Of a stretch of DNA of 32,496 nt, positions 1 to 8,418 are shown piece after piece (positions within the stretch are counted from its first letter, which is position 1; each line of letters starts with the position of its first letter). The DNA comes from Prochlorococcus sp. AG-347-I21 (lineage in GTDB: Bacteria; Cyanobacteriota; Cyanobacteriia; PCC-6307; Cyanobiaceae): positions 1-32,496 of the forward strand of contig QCBP01000013.1 in the NCBI GenBank assembly GCA_003279055.1. The letters are read 5' to 3'. Under the pieces are notes generated by a model. The model searched no databases. It saw nothing but the letters and a program-made list of their open reading frames with translations, and had not been told where the DNA came from. The translations under genes and the position numbers were made by a program.

Positions 1-94
1 ATTATTTTAATAAGTTAATAATAATATGAACATAATTAAATATTTAAGAATTGAATTTATAAATTTATTATTTGAAGACTAATTTATCATGAAA

Positions 95-862
95 CTAAAG
101 AAAGTTTAGTTTATTATATTTCTTTTTTTTCCTAATTTCTTTTGCAGCAAGTATTTGGGCATATCTTCTAATTTTATGATCACTTATAGGATTTTTATCA
201 TTATAAACATATAAAACTTCATCGATAAATTCTTGACGATTTCCAGCCATTTCTAACATTGGGAACATAATTGCCAAGTCAGAAGCAACAGAATAATACA
301 TGCCATTCTGATCTAGAAAATCATTCGGATCAATAGATAGCCACAAATCATGTCTAAATGTTTTTAAATGTGAAGCATACCAAAAATAATTTCTAAACAT
401 ATTGAACTTTTTTATAAAACTAGGATATCTTTTCCCTTGAACTCCTTTAGATGATAAGTGTGATCCATAAGTAATCAAACAATTAGTCTGTAAGTATTTA
501 TCCTTAAGGATATTCAAAACATCTCCACTATATAAGTAATCATCTCCATCTATTAAAACGTCAATTGTTTTTGAAGGTTCTTTTATTTTTTTTTTAAGAA
601 GAGCAACTATATTATTTAAAGAGCCTAATCTACTAGTATTTCTAAAAATACTAAAATTCTTATGCTTCATAATTATGGAAGCAGCAATCTCAAAAGTAGA
701 GTCTGTAGAACAATCATCAACTATTTGGACTTGATAATTTTTATAGGTTTGCTTTATTAAGGAATTTAGACATTTTTCTATATATTTTTCGGCATTAAAT
801 ACTGGGACAACAATATTAAATAAAAATGGTTTATTATTTTTCCTATTAAAATTTTCTTCCAA
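95..862 (-). CDS. Family 2 glycosyltransferase (GT-A fold)
   Basis: Probable inverting glycosyltransferase that adds a sugar from a nucleotide-sugar donor during surface polysaccharide assembly at the cytoplasmic face of the membrane. The N-terminus NIVVPVFNAEKYIEKCL (about residues 16-32), the VDDCSTDST nucleotide-binding motif (48-56) and the acidic DGDD motif (105-108, metal/donor binding) are typical of GT2. At 255 aa it is little more than the catalytic domain and has no membrane segment. The first usable start is TTG at 862; no ATG lies between it and the conserved core. It is divergent from the GT11 gene at 960 across a 97-bp spacer with a symmetrical promoter-like palindrome. Donor and acceptor cannot be read from the sequence. 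The family call is firm, the pathway inferred from neighbours. Confidence 0.88.
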   Translation of the reverse strand: MEENFNRKNNKPFLFNIVVPVFNAEKYIEKCLNSLIKQTYKNYQVQIVDDCSTDSTFEIAASIIMKHKNFSIFRNTSRLGSLNNIVALLKKKIKEPSKTIDVLIDGDDYLYSGDVLNILKDKYLQTNCLITYGSHLSSKGVQGKRYPSFIKKFNMFRNYFWYASHLKTFRHDLWLSIDPNDFLDQNGMYYSVASDLAIMFPMLEMAGNRQEFIDEVLYVYNDKNPISDHKIRRYAQILAAKEIRKKKKYNKLNFL

Positions 863-874
863 TTACAAATATCT

Positions 875-896
875 TATAATTTAATATTAAATTATA
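875..896. promoter_or_regulatory. Back-to-back -10 elements in a perfect 22-bp palindrome
   Basis: The 22 bases 875-896 form a perfect palindrome. It begins with TATAAT at 875-880 on the + strand and ends with ATTATA at 891-896, which is TATAAT on the - strand. Each strand therefore carries a consensus -10 hexamer pointing at one of the flanking divergent genes (TTG at 862; ATG at 960). Expected transcript starts would overlap, leaving leaders of about 20 nt and 70 nt. Function is inferred, and palindromes of A and T arise easily in DNA this AT-rich. Confidence 0.4.
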
Positions 897-959
897 GGAT
901 AAAACATAACTGAAATTTACAGAAAAGTTTTAATTTAATAATTATTATGTTTTTTAAAA

Positions 960-1793
960 ATGCTTTTTTCTAGGATGGTAGGAGGGTTAGGAAATCAATT
1001 ATTCCAGACTGCCGCATTTCTTAAATATAGAAGAAAAAATGAGAGGATTATCATCTCTTTTTTAGGCGATATTCATATTCCTCGAAGAGAGAATTGTTTA
1101 AATTATATATTTGAAATGCCTAAATGGATATATTTGGATGGGTCATCAAAATTAAATTTATCTACAAAATTACTCGCATGCATTTCAGCTAGATTAAGAT
1201 TCGGAAGTTTTTTACCTTTAATAAGTATTAATGATAGAAATTTTTATTTAAGCAAGGCTAAATTTAAAAAAAATAAGATTTTATTTTTAGATGGTTATTT
1301 TAATCAAAATTGGAAATATGAAAGCCTTTATAAATTATTCTCTCAATTAAAATTAAGAAAAATAATATTAAATAAAAAAAATCTTAAAATTTGCGATGAG
1401 AATGTAATCATACATATTAGAGGTGGTGATTTCCTAAATATAGAAAATTTAAATATTTGCAAATCAGAATATTATAAAAATTCAATAAAATATTTCCACT
1501 CCAAAGGCTTAAAAAATTTTACAGTTATCTCTGAAGATCAAAAATACGGGAAAGAAATAATTAATGAAATGAAAAGTTCATTTGAAAATTTAAAAATATC
1601 ATTACTCAATTCAAATTCAATCAAGAATGATTTCAACATTATAAGATCTTCTAAGTTAGCTATTTTAAGCAATAGTACTTTCTCTTGGTGGGCTTCATTT
1701 CTTTCAAATTCGAAAATAGAATTTTTAGTGCCATCTAATTTTTCATCAATAGAAAAAAGAATAATTCTTCCAAATGAAACAATAATAAATTAA
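960..1793 (+). CDS. GT11 family alpha-1,2-fucosyltransferase-like protein
   Basis: Predicted to transfer fucose (GDP-fucose donor) or a related sugar onto a surface glycan. The three GT11 signatures are present in order: GGLGNQLFQ at residues 8-16, the HIRGGDF motif near 151-157 (donor-phosphate-binding HxRxxD), and SNSTFSWWASF near 237-247. The length of 277 aa is close to the usual bacterial range. The start at 960 places only seven residues before the GGLGNQ motif, as is normal; ATG at codon 6 is an alternative. It is divergent from the GT2 gene and is the first of two quite different GT11 genes in the island. No GDP-fucose synthesis genes (gmd, fcl) lie in this window, so the donor identity is assumed from the family. 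Confidence 0.88.
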   Translation: MLFSRMVGGLGNQLFQTAAFLKYRRKNERIIISFLGDIHIPRRENCLNYIFEMPKWIYLDGSSKLNLSTKLLACISARLRFGSFLPLISINDRNFYLSKAKFKKNKILFLDGYFNQNWKYESLYKLFSQLKLRKIILNKKNLKICDENVIIHIRGGDFLNIENLNICKSEYYKNSIKYFHSKGLKNFTVISEDQKYGKEIINEMKSSFENLKISLLNSNSIKNDFNIIRSSKLAILSNSTFSWWASFLSNSKIEFLVPSNFSSIEKRIILPNETIIN

Positions 1794-1894
1794 AAACAAA
1801 TTTAAAAATCAATATTTAAATAATCAAATTTGATAAAAACTTGATGAAATTATTTTTTTTTGTATTTTAATAATGATAGGTTTAATTTATTTAT

Positions 1895-2755
1895 ATGAAG
1901 AATAATTTTAAAATAATAAAAGAAATATATCTGAAATTATTGATTTTCAAGCCTAAAATACTTTCCACAATTCTATTTATTCCTTGTTTATATTTATTAG
2001 GTTGGATTTTAGCTAAAGCAATATTTTTAATTGATCTAAATAATCAAAATATTTCCTTGATTGGTACTATTATCACTTTCTCTATTTTTCTTATTTCATT
2101 ACCTAAATGGTTTGAATTACGTTGGGGGTTGGTTAATACATGGGAATTAGTTGGAATTAATAAAATTTATAAAAGGGAGATTATTTATTTTATTAAAGGA
2201 TTATTATTTTCAATTGCTTTGATGCTAATAATTTTAGTTCCAATACTAAAATACAATTCTGCAAACTGGCTAGGAAATATATCTAGTGACATTTTAATTA
2301 ATGCAATAATTCTAATGATGGGAGTAGGTTTTGCTGAAGAATTAATCTTTAGAGGATGGCTCTTTGAAGAATTCAAAAATCAATTCGGATTAAAAAAGGC
2401 ATTAATTTTTCAGGGGCTTATTTTTAGCTTGGTCCATATTGGATTTAATATGCCTTTTATTGAAATGATAAGTATTTTAATAGGTTTATTTTTACTTGGT
2501 ATTTTACTAGCACTTTTTAGATTAAAAAGTAATAACTCATTATGGGGATGTGTTGGTCTTCATGGCGGTCTAGTTGGAGGCTGGTTTCTTATAAATAATG
2601 GTTTATTTCAAATCTCAAAGGATGCACCTTCATGGTTAGTAGGACCTGGCAATGTCAACACAAATCCTCTTGGAGGCATTGTTGGAATAATCTTACTAAT
2701 TAGTTTATGTTTTTTTTATTTAGTAAGATTAAGAATTTTCCCTATTATCAAATAA
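1895..2755 (+). CDS. CPBP family intramembrane glutamic endopeptidase
   Basis: Polytopic membrane protein of the CPBP (CAAX protease/bacteriocin-processing, Abi) family. The catalytic signature EELIFRGWLFEEF (about residues 149-161) supplies the EExxxR motif. FSLVHIGF follows near 178-185 with the conserved histidine, and a third motif, WGCVGLHGG, lies near residue 222. Six to eight hydrophobic segments span nearly the whole 286 aa. Bacterial members are thought to be membrane-embedded proteases, some giving resistance to self-made peptides; the substrate here is unknown. It sits alone on the + strand in the glycan island with a 101-bp AT-rich leader. It may be ancient core sequence or island cargo; the window does not decide. 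Confidence 0.88.
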   Translation: MKNNFKIIKEIYLKLLIFKPKILSTILFIPCLYLLGWILAKAIFLIDLNNQNISLIGTIITFSIFLISLPKWFELRWGLVNTWELVGINKIYKREIIYFIKGLLFSIALMLIILVPILKYNSANWLGNISSDILINAIILMMGVGFAEELIFRGWLFEEFKNQFGLKKALIFQGLIFSLVHIGFNMPFIEMISILIGLFLLGILLALFRLKSNNSLWGCVGLHGGLVGGWFLINNGLFQISKDAPSWLVGPGNVNTNPLGGIVGIILLISLCFFYLVRLRIFPIIK

Positions 2756-2940
2756 TTATTTTGATCTCGATAAAATATAAACCAATTTATTCTTTATAAT
2801 TATCATCAAATCATTTGAGCAACTATTCAATTAATTGAAAATGCACCTATGTAAAATTCGATTAATTTTTTATTGAAAATTATAGCTTTTATTAATCTCT
2901 TTTAACCATATTAATATTATTCATACTTAGCAAAATATTT

Positions 2941-3663
2941 TCAATGATTCAATTTTTTCATTTCTGTTTCATTTATAAAATAGGAATCAGATGTGAATTT
3001 TATTTTCTTAGTCAAAGAGCTAACATTATTAGTTAAAAAACTATTTGGAATAAATCTAAAATCCATTGAGACTCTTGTTTTTCTAGTTTTATTTATAAAA
3101 TCGCCATGTTTATATATTGAGGTATTAAGTATTGCGTATTCTCCTGGTTTTAAATTCAAGGGTACATAATTTTCAAATCCTAAATTTTTTTCCACATGAA
3201 GAGCTGAAGAATTATTGCATTCATTTAAAGCATAAAAACAATTAATTTCTCCTATTGGATGTAAATAATTAGAATCTCTATGAAATTCAAAGACTGATAT
3301 ATTTTTTGGGAAGTGAAATCTAATGGTTGGGTATCGTTGAATTGCCCATTCTCCAAAATAACAAGTTTCATTTTTGAGTTTATCAACTATTTCAAGAGAT
3401 AATATTCTGTAGTTCTGCCAGAATTCAGATTTAAAAAAAGAAGGTTGATCAAAAGTTGAATATATAGCTTTATGAAATACTGTAGATTGATCAGTACCTT
3501 TTTGAAGAAGATTTTTTTCATCAACTAATAAATGGTGAAGGTCATCAAGTTCAAAATTTTTTTTAATTAAATTTAGTGATGAAAATGCTTTCTTAAAATG
3601 TAAAATAAAAGAATCATGAATTTTATTTGAAGATTTTATTTTATAAATATTTTGATGGGTCAT
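2941..3663 (-). CDS. 2OG-Fe(II) oxygenase-like (phytanoyl-CoA dioxygenase/StrG-like) protein
   Basis: Soluble 240-aa protein with the layout of a jelly-roll 2-oxoglutarate/Fe(II) dioxygenase. A facial-triad motif FHRD (H128, D130) is followed about 56 residues later by a distal histidine in KHGD (H186), then arginines in TRVSMDFR (R197, R203), one of which would hold 2-oxoglutarate. LKPGEYAILNTSIYKHGDF is the typical strand pair before the distal histidine. Such enzymes hydroxylate or oxidise small molecules or sugars. It starts 7 bp after the GT11 gene on the same strand, so the two probably share an operon and act on the same glycan or its nucleotide-sugar precursor. The fold is inferred from motif spacing and the substrate is unknown. 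Confidence 0.6.
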   Translation of the reverse strand: MTHQNIYKIKSSNKIHDSFILHFKKAFSSLNLIKKNFELDDLHHLLVDEKNLLQKGTDQSTVFHKAIYSTFDQPSFFKSEFWQNYRILSLEIVDKLKNETCYFGEWAIQRYPTIRFHFPKNISVFEFHRDSNYLHPIGEINCFYALNECNNSSALHVEKNLGFENYVPLNLKPGEYAILNTSIYKHGDFINKTRKTRVSMDFRFIPNSFLTNNVSSLTKKIKFTSDSYFINETEMKKLNH

Positions 3664-3670
3664 AATGAAA

Positions 3671-4729
3671 TCAGATGTATGTCTTATGAGGGTTCTCTTT
3701 TAATAAACCAAGATAAATTAAGCATTTTTTTAATAGCCTAATAATACTAATCTGGTTAATTTTTTTTAAAATTGCACGATAAATTTTTATTGTTAATAAT
3801 CTTCTTGAATTATAAACCCCATTATTAATAACTTTTTCATTAATGATTGCTTTAAATATATTTTGATTGTGGTGTGTAAAAGGGTTTATTTCTCCAGAGT
3901 AAATTTGTTCCCAATGATCAGGAGTCTTCAAATTTGGTTCCCAAAGGTTCATAACAGGACTGAAGATTTTACCATTACTTAAATAAGCTCCCCACCAACT
4001 CAATGTGGAATTGCTAATTACGCAGACTTTGGCTAATGAAAAAACGTTTACAATATCCAAAGGTGATTTAATCTCTCTATCTCCATTTATATAGCTTATT
4101 CCAGTCTTTTTTAATAATGCCTTAATTTGCGGCAGCAACTTTGAATTTTCTGGATTTTTCCAAGTATCACAAAAAACAACTCCATATTTAATTTTATTGT
4201 GATATGGACTCCTAATTATCCTATAAATTGCTTCTGAGTAATATTGAATTTGAATATTGTCAATATTATTATTAATTTTGCTATTACCTGTTCCATGTAA
4301 TTCTCTCAAATGTATAGCGATAAATTCTAATTCCTTAAAGCTATCATTTATTGCTAGTTTTCTTATATAAGATTTTATTTTTCCCTTAACATTTGGATGA
4401 TGGATTCTGTAATTTGTAAAATAACCTTCTAAATATATATCATGTTTTAGAGAAGCCAAAGGAGAATTATTGCTAAAATAAATAGGATGATCAATATCAT
4501 ATTCATCTAAGTAAATTATCAAACTTTTATTTTTTAAATTTTTTTCTCTAATATCAAGATGTTCAAGTAATTCATAAATCTCTAATTTTCTTTTATATTT
4601 ATCTTTACTAATGTTATCTGTACAATACTGACAATTTTTATTAAAGGTATGTGATAAAGAGAGTGCCGCAGCAGCTTGAAATAATTGATTACCAGTTCCA
4701 CCTCTCAGTTTAATAATTAAATTTGACAT
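3671..4729 (-). CDS. GT11 family alpha-1,2-fucosyltransferase-like protein (second copy)
   Basis: Second predicted fucosyltransferase of the island. GT11 signatures are KLRGGTGNQLFQ (about residues 7-18), the HxRxx donor-site motif as IAIHLRELHG (near 135-144) and ISNSTLSWWGAYLS (near 237-250). I prefer the ATG at 4729 (MSNLIIKL), which puts the glycine-rich motif right at the N-terminus as in the family; an in-frame ATG at 4765 adds 12 residues. The protein of about 352 aa has a basic C-terminal tail beyond the transferase domain. It differs strongly from the GT11 gene at 960, so it is not a recent duplicate; two linkages or two acceptors are implied. It leads a two-gene operon with the oxygenase-like gene. 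Confidence 0.87.
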   Translation of the reverse strand: MSNLIIKLRGGTGNQLFQAAAALSLSHTFNKNCQYCTDNISKDKYKRKLEIYELLEHLDIREKNLKNKSLIIYLDEYDIDHPIYFSNNSPLASLKHDIYLEGYFTNYRIHHPNVKGKIKSYIRKLAINDSFKELEFIAIHLRELHGTGNSKINNNIDNIQIQYYSEAIYRIIRSPYHNKIKYGVVFCDTWKNPENSKLLPQIKALLKKTGISYINGDREIKSPLDIVNVFSLAKVCVISNSTLSWWGAYLSNGKIFSPVMNLWEPNLKTPDHWEQIYSGEINPFTHHNQNIFKAIINEKVINNGVYNSRRLLTIKIYRAILKKINQISIIRLLKKCLIYLGLLKENPHKTYI

Positions 4730-4825
4730 CTTTTTCAAAAATAACCTTGATTGATTATCCCACAAGAAATACTTTTTTATATTATAAAAAGCATCTTTTT
4801 AGTACTCAATAACTATAAATTATTT

Positions 4826-4867
4826 AAATCTAGAGAATTATTTTTAAATAAACTGGAATCTAGATTT
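4826..4867. repeat. 9-bp inverted repeat between divergent island operons
   Basis: AAATCTAGA at 4826-4834 and its exact complement TCTAGATTT at 4859-4867 flank a 24-nt AT-rich spacer. The right arm is itself inside the 10-bp palindrome AATCTAGATT. It lies between the genes starting at 4729 (leftward) and 5011 (rightward), where an operator could sit. No regulator is identified and the match may be chance. Confidence 0.25.
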
Positions 4868-5010
4868 CTATAAGGCTAAGTTTTTTTAAACTTTAAATTA
4901 ATTTATTTAATAGACTATCATTTGTTTATATTTTTTTTAAATAATTGCTTTAAATTAATGTACTATGTAGAAATAGAGCACTAAATTATATAACAAAATA
5001 ATATATTTAA

Positions 5011-5838
5011 ATGGATTTTAATTTTATAAAAAGAAGAATAAGAAATTTAATTAAGATTTTTTTTGAGAGTTTTGAGTGTATCTATAAAGAAATTCCTAAT
5101 CAAATCGTAGAATTAAAATATAAAAATAAAATCCCTAATGTTGTTTATCAAACATGGGTAAGCAGGTCTCTCCCTTGGAGAATGTTCATCGAAATTAAAA
5201 AATTCAGGAATCTGAATAAGGACTATTCATTTATAGTATTTGAAAATTCTGAAAGAGATAAATATATGAAAAAATCCTGGGGAGACAGAAAAATTTATCA
5301 AATTTATAAGAATTCAGTTTTTGAAAGTTCAAAAGCAGATATTTGGAGATATTGCATTTTATACGAAAAAGGTGGCTATTATTTTGATATAAAATCAAGT
5401 TGTGAAAACCCTTTATCTCAATTAACTATTTCGAAGGGGGCTTTAATATCTTATGAGTTTAATAATACTTATATTGTGCCTTCAATTGAATTATTATCAG
5501 AAATTAAAACTTTTGATTTAAGTGTAATAGCTAACTGGGGATTGGCTTTTAAAAAAAATCATCCTCTTTTAAGAATTCAAATAGAGAACATTGAGAAATA
5601 TTCAAAATTCTTTAAAAGCAAAATTTTTAAAAATCCAAAAGCAAATATTATTGCTTTTACTGGCCCTGGTATGTTAACCAAATCTTATAGAGATTACTTA
5701 GAGATTTACAAATCTAAAATCATTCCTAATGGTTTTGATTTTAATGGTAAAGGAATATATCAGGTTAAAGGTTCTCGTTATAGGTACAAACAAAGTAGTG
5801 GTTATGGAGGATTAAGAAACTCAAAAATTCTTATTTAG
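5011..5838 (+). CDS. GT32-like glycosyltransferase (DXD sugar-binding family)
   Basis: Predicted retaining glycosyltransferase related to the OCH1/mannosyltransferase-like GT32 group. PNVVYQTW (about 40-47) is the N-terminal strand that precedes the nucleotide site. SSKADIWRYCILYEKGG begins at residue 106 and leads into YYFDIKS with D126. Instead of a classical DXD the motif reads DIK (126-128), so only the first acidic residue is kept; some GT32 relatives are known with this form. The 275-aa length fits a single catalytic domain, and the N-terminal region is basic. It stands alone on the + strand, with more than 240 bp before it and 515 bp after it without a gene. The donor sugar cannot be predicted. 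Confidence 0.8.
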   Translation: MDFNFIKRRIRNLIKIFFESFECIYKEIPNQIVELKYKNKIPNVVYQTWVSRSLPWRMFIEIKKFRNLNKDYSFIVFENSERDKYMKKSWGDRKIYQIYKNSVFESSKADIWRYCILYEKGGYYFDIKSSCENPLSQLTISKGALISYEFNNTYIVPSIELLSEIKTFDLSVIANWGLAFKKNHPLLRIQIENIEKYSKFFKSKIFKNPKANIIAFTGPGMLTKSYRDYLEIYKSKIIPNGFDFNGKGIYQVKGSRYRYKQSSGYGGLRNSKILI

Positions 5839-6353
5839 AGATTAACTTTAATCTTCTTGAAATTTTCTTTATAAGATTTAAAATTTTTAGAGCTTTGATT
5901 ATTTAATTTCAGTATATTTTTAAATTATTTCTCAAAACTATATTATTTAATTTTGAATATCCAAAATTCTATGGGATATTGATTTTAAATTTATTTATTG
6001 CTGCTTAGAAAATTAAAATAATGACTTCTTTTATAAATTTGCTCATAGAATTAAATATTTTTTTTATTTCAATATTTAGATTCTGGAATAGTAAAATTAT
6101 TTGATTATTTCTATCAATAATGATTTGGGTTTCCAAAGTAAAATTTTTTCTATATTTATATTGGCATAGAAGTAATAATTTTCATAATTAAATCTATCAA
6201 ATTATTTTGGGTAAATTATCAATATTAATTTTCCTCTTTGAAATTATCAATCAAACTAAATTATAATTAAGTATGAATATATTTTTAATTACCAAATTTT
6301 ATAGATATTTGATTTATATAAAGCAACACTAAATTAATTAGCATTAATCAAAA
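5839..6353. other. 515-bp AT-rich gap without a recognisable gene
   Basis: All frames are closed by frequent stops, and I see no tRNA, hairpin with a T-run, or recognisable protein fragment. The base composition is even more AT-rich than the flanking genes. It probably holds the promoter of the TPR-sulfotransferase gene near its right end and may be decayed island sequence, but no parent gene can be named. Confidence 0.5.
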
Positions 6354-7931
6354 ATGAAAGATTTTGAAGAAGAAAAAAAATCTAAGAAAACAAATTACAT
6401 TAACTTTTCTAAAAATGAAATATTTAAGAAGGCATTAGCATTCCATTCACAAGAAAATATTCCAGAGGCAAGAGAACATTATGAATATTTAATAAATCAA
6501 GGATTTAAAAATGAAATAATTTTTTCTAATTATGGAGCAATCTTAGAAAATCTAGGAAAAATTCAAGAAGCAGAATTTTCATACAGAAAAGCTATAGAAA
6601 TTAATCCTGATTTCGCTTATGCGCATTATAATCTAGGGAATATATTGAGAGATCTTAAGAACTTAGAAAACGCAGAATTGTCATATCGAGAGGCAATCAA
6701 AATTGATCCAAATTTAGCAATTGCTCATTACAATCTAGGAAATTTATTGAGAGATATTGAGAACTTAGATGAAGCGGAATTATTCTACCGTAAAGCAATA
6801 AAAATAAATCCTAATTATGCTAATGCGCATTCTAATTTGGGAAACATTTTGAGAGATCGCGGCAAATTAAAAGAAGCAGAATTATCCTACCTAAAAGCAA
6901 TAGAAATAAATCCTGAATATTCCTTAGCATACTATTTTCTTTCTTTGCTAAAAATTAATAATCATACTTTAGTTTGGAGAGATAAACTCTTTTCAAAAAG
7001 CATGTTATGCAACAAATCAAGAAAAGATCAAATTAATATCTTTTTTGCAAGAGCAAATATTCTTCATAATGAGAAACAATACAAAGAGAGTTCTGAATGT
7101 CTTAAATTAGCAAATAACTTAAAACTAAATATTGAAAAATCTAATGCTGAAATTATATTTAATAAATCTAAATTATTACTTATTGAATCTAATAAAAAAG
7201 AAATTAATCAAAAAAAATACAAAAATGCTCCTCAGAGTATTTTTATTGTAGGCATGGTTAGAAGTGGCTCTACATTACTAGAGTCAATTCTAAGTATGAA
7301 CAAAGATGTTGATGATTTGGGAGAGATAAAGATTCTTGAAGAATCATTCCTACATACTAAGAAGAATCCTCAATCACTTAGTCTTGCAGAAGTGTATTGG
7401 AAAAAAATCAAAGATCTTAAAAAAAATTCGCATATCACAACTAATAAAAACCTATTTAATTATCAATATTCAGGTATCATCGCTAAGAAAATACCAAACT
7501 CTAAAATAATTCATTGTTTTAGAAATCCTTTGGACAATATTCTTTCAATTTACAGAGCAAATTTTGCTGATGGAAATGAATATTCTTATTCCTTAATTAA
7601 TTCAGCAAAAGTATATTTACATCAAGAAGAATTAATGACTAAGTATAAAAGTAATTTTAGATCGAAGATATATGATTTAAATTATGATTTATTAGTAAGC
7701 AATCCTCATCAAGAAATTAAATCTTTGATTGCATGGTTAGGTTGGAAGTGGAACGATAAATATTTATCCCCACATTTAAATCTACGTTCAGTTTTTACTG
7801 CAAGTTCCATTCAAGTTCGTTTCCCAATAAATTCAAAATCAATAGAGGGTTGGAAGAATTATAGAGAAATGCTTAGACCTGCCATGGAAGAAATTACCAA
7901 ATTAGCCAAATATCAAAACCTAAAGTATTAA
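6354..7931 (+). CDS. TPR-repeat sulfotransferase fusion protein
   Basis: Two-part protein of 525 aa. Residues about 20-200 contain five to six tetratricopeptide repeats; the clearest units read A-x-A-H-Y-N-L-G-N-I-L-R-D and A-E-L-S-Y-x-K-A-I-E-I-N-P at 34-residue spacing. Residues about 290-525 form a Sulfotransfer_3-type domain with the PAPS 5'-phosphosulfate loop IVGMVRSGSTLLES and, about 85 residues on, the 3'-phosphate motif IIHCFRNPLDNILS. It would transfer sulfate from PAPS to a hydroxyl of a glycan, or possibly to protein tyrosine, while the TPR part binds a partner or acceptor. No membrane segment or signal peptide is seen. The location among glycosyltransferases favours a polysaccharide acceptor, which is an inference. 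Confidence 0.88.
   Translation: MKDFEEEKKSKKTNYINFSKNEIFKKALAFHSQENIPEAREHYEYLINQGFKNEIIFSNYGAILENLGKIQEAEFSYRKAIEINPDFAYAHYNLGNILRDLKNLENAELSYREAIKIDPNLAIAHYNLGNLLRDIENLDEAELFYRKAIKINPNYANAHSNLGNILRDRGKLKEAELSYLKAIEINPEYSLAYYFLSLLKINNHTLVWRDKLFSKSMLCNKSRKDQINIFFARANILHNEKQYKESSECLKLANNLKLNIEKSNAEIIFNKSKLLLIESNKKEINQKKYKNAPQSIFIVGMVRSGSTLLESILSMNKDVDDLGEIKILEESFLHTKKNPQSLSLAEVYWKKIKDLKKNSHITTNKNLFNYQYSGIIAKKIPNSKIIHCFRNPLDNILSIYRANFADGNEYSYSLINSAKVYLHQEELMTKYKSNFRSKIYDLNYDLLVSNPHQEIKSLIAWLGWKWNDKYLSPHLNLRSVFTASSIQVRFPINSKSIEGWKNYREMLRPAMEEITKLAKYQNLKY
6540..6920 (+). repeat. 102-bp tandem repeat array encoding TPR units
   Basis: Within the TPR-sulfotransferase gene, blocks of about 102 bp recur nearly in register, seen as repeated DNA for GCAGAATT-x-TC-x-TA, AAATTAATCC-like and AATCTAGGAAAT-like segments. 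This reflects recent amplification or strong conservation of 34-residue TPR units and is a likely site of unit gain or loss by recombination. Confidence 0.6.
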
Positions 7932-8194
7932 TTAACAAATTCGTTATTGATTGAACACTTAGCACCTTATTTTTTTATTTCTATTTTTACTATTAAGCGA
8001 CAAAAAATTCCTGGCCTAGATTTATTTTCCTAAAAATTATACCCAATTTTAAGCTTTCATATTATCACAACTTTAGAGTTTCATTATGTTTATTTTATGG
8101 CTCACAGAGACCATATAGGATTGAAAAGATTATTGCAAAAGTTTTGCCTCTACTGAAACTTTTTTAAAATTATTAAGGTAAATAGAGAATCAAG

Positions 8195-8239
8195 TGGAGC
8201 CAAGCGGACTCGAACCGCTGACCCCCTGCATGCCATGCA
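8195..8239 (-). repeat. tRNA-Ala 3' fragment, distal attachment-site copy
   Basis: These 45 bases match 9654-9698 of the intact tRNA-Ala(GGC) exactly and in the same orientation; identity stops at once on both sides (8194/9653 and 8240/9699 differ). The copy covers part of the anticodon stem, the anticodon loop, the variable region, T arm, acceptor 3' strand and discriminator base. It lacks the D arm and 5' acceptor strand, so it cannot be a functional tRNA. Confidence 0.9.
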
Positions 8240-8288
8240 TATCATAAACTAAGTATAAATAAGTTTGGCAGGTATTTTTGGGCAATTT

Positions 8289-8310
8289 GCTCGCAGGGGT
8301 GCTCGTACAG
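8289..8310. repeat. GC-rich tandem motif near left attachment copy (candidate arm-type site)
   Basis: GCTCGCAGGGGT (8289-8300) is followed directly by GCTCGTACAG (8301-8310), two imperfect copies of a unit that also occurs at 9527-9560 as GGTCGCAGAGGT. It stands out by its GC content in an AT-rich spacer, 50 bp inside the left tRNA fragment. Position and repetition suit an integrase arm-binding site; this is inferred. Confidence 0.45.
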
Positions 8311-8418
8311 ATAATAATTTTAACAACACAAGATAAAATTACCCTTTTATCTTTAATTTTTGATTGAATATAAATTTATTTGAAGGACTCGATATGCCAG
8401 AGTTCATACATTGTTTTA

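Larger units (their letters stand above)
7932..8418. other. 487-bp non-coding junction containing the tRNA-Ala fragment
   Basis: No gene is supported here. The stretch holds a 45-bp tRNA-Ala 3' fragment (8195-8239) and a short GC-rich tandem motif (8289-8310), and is otherwise AT-rich with many stops. It is best read as the outer end of the small tRNA-linked element plus decayed sequence. Confidence 0.6.

Noticed and set aside
8195-8239. A second functional tRNA-Ala gene
   Set aside because: Only the 3' 45 bases are present; the D arm and 5' acceptor strand are replaced by unrelated AT-rich sequence.
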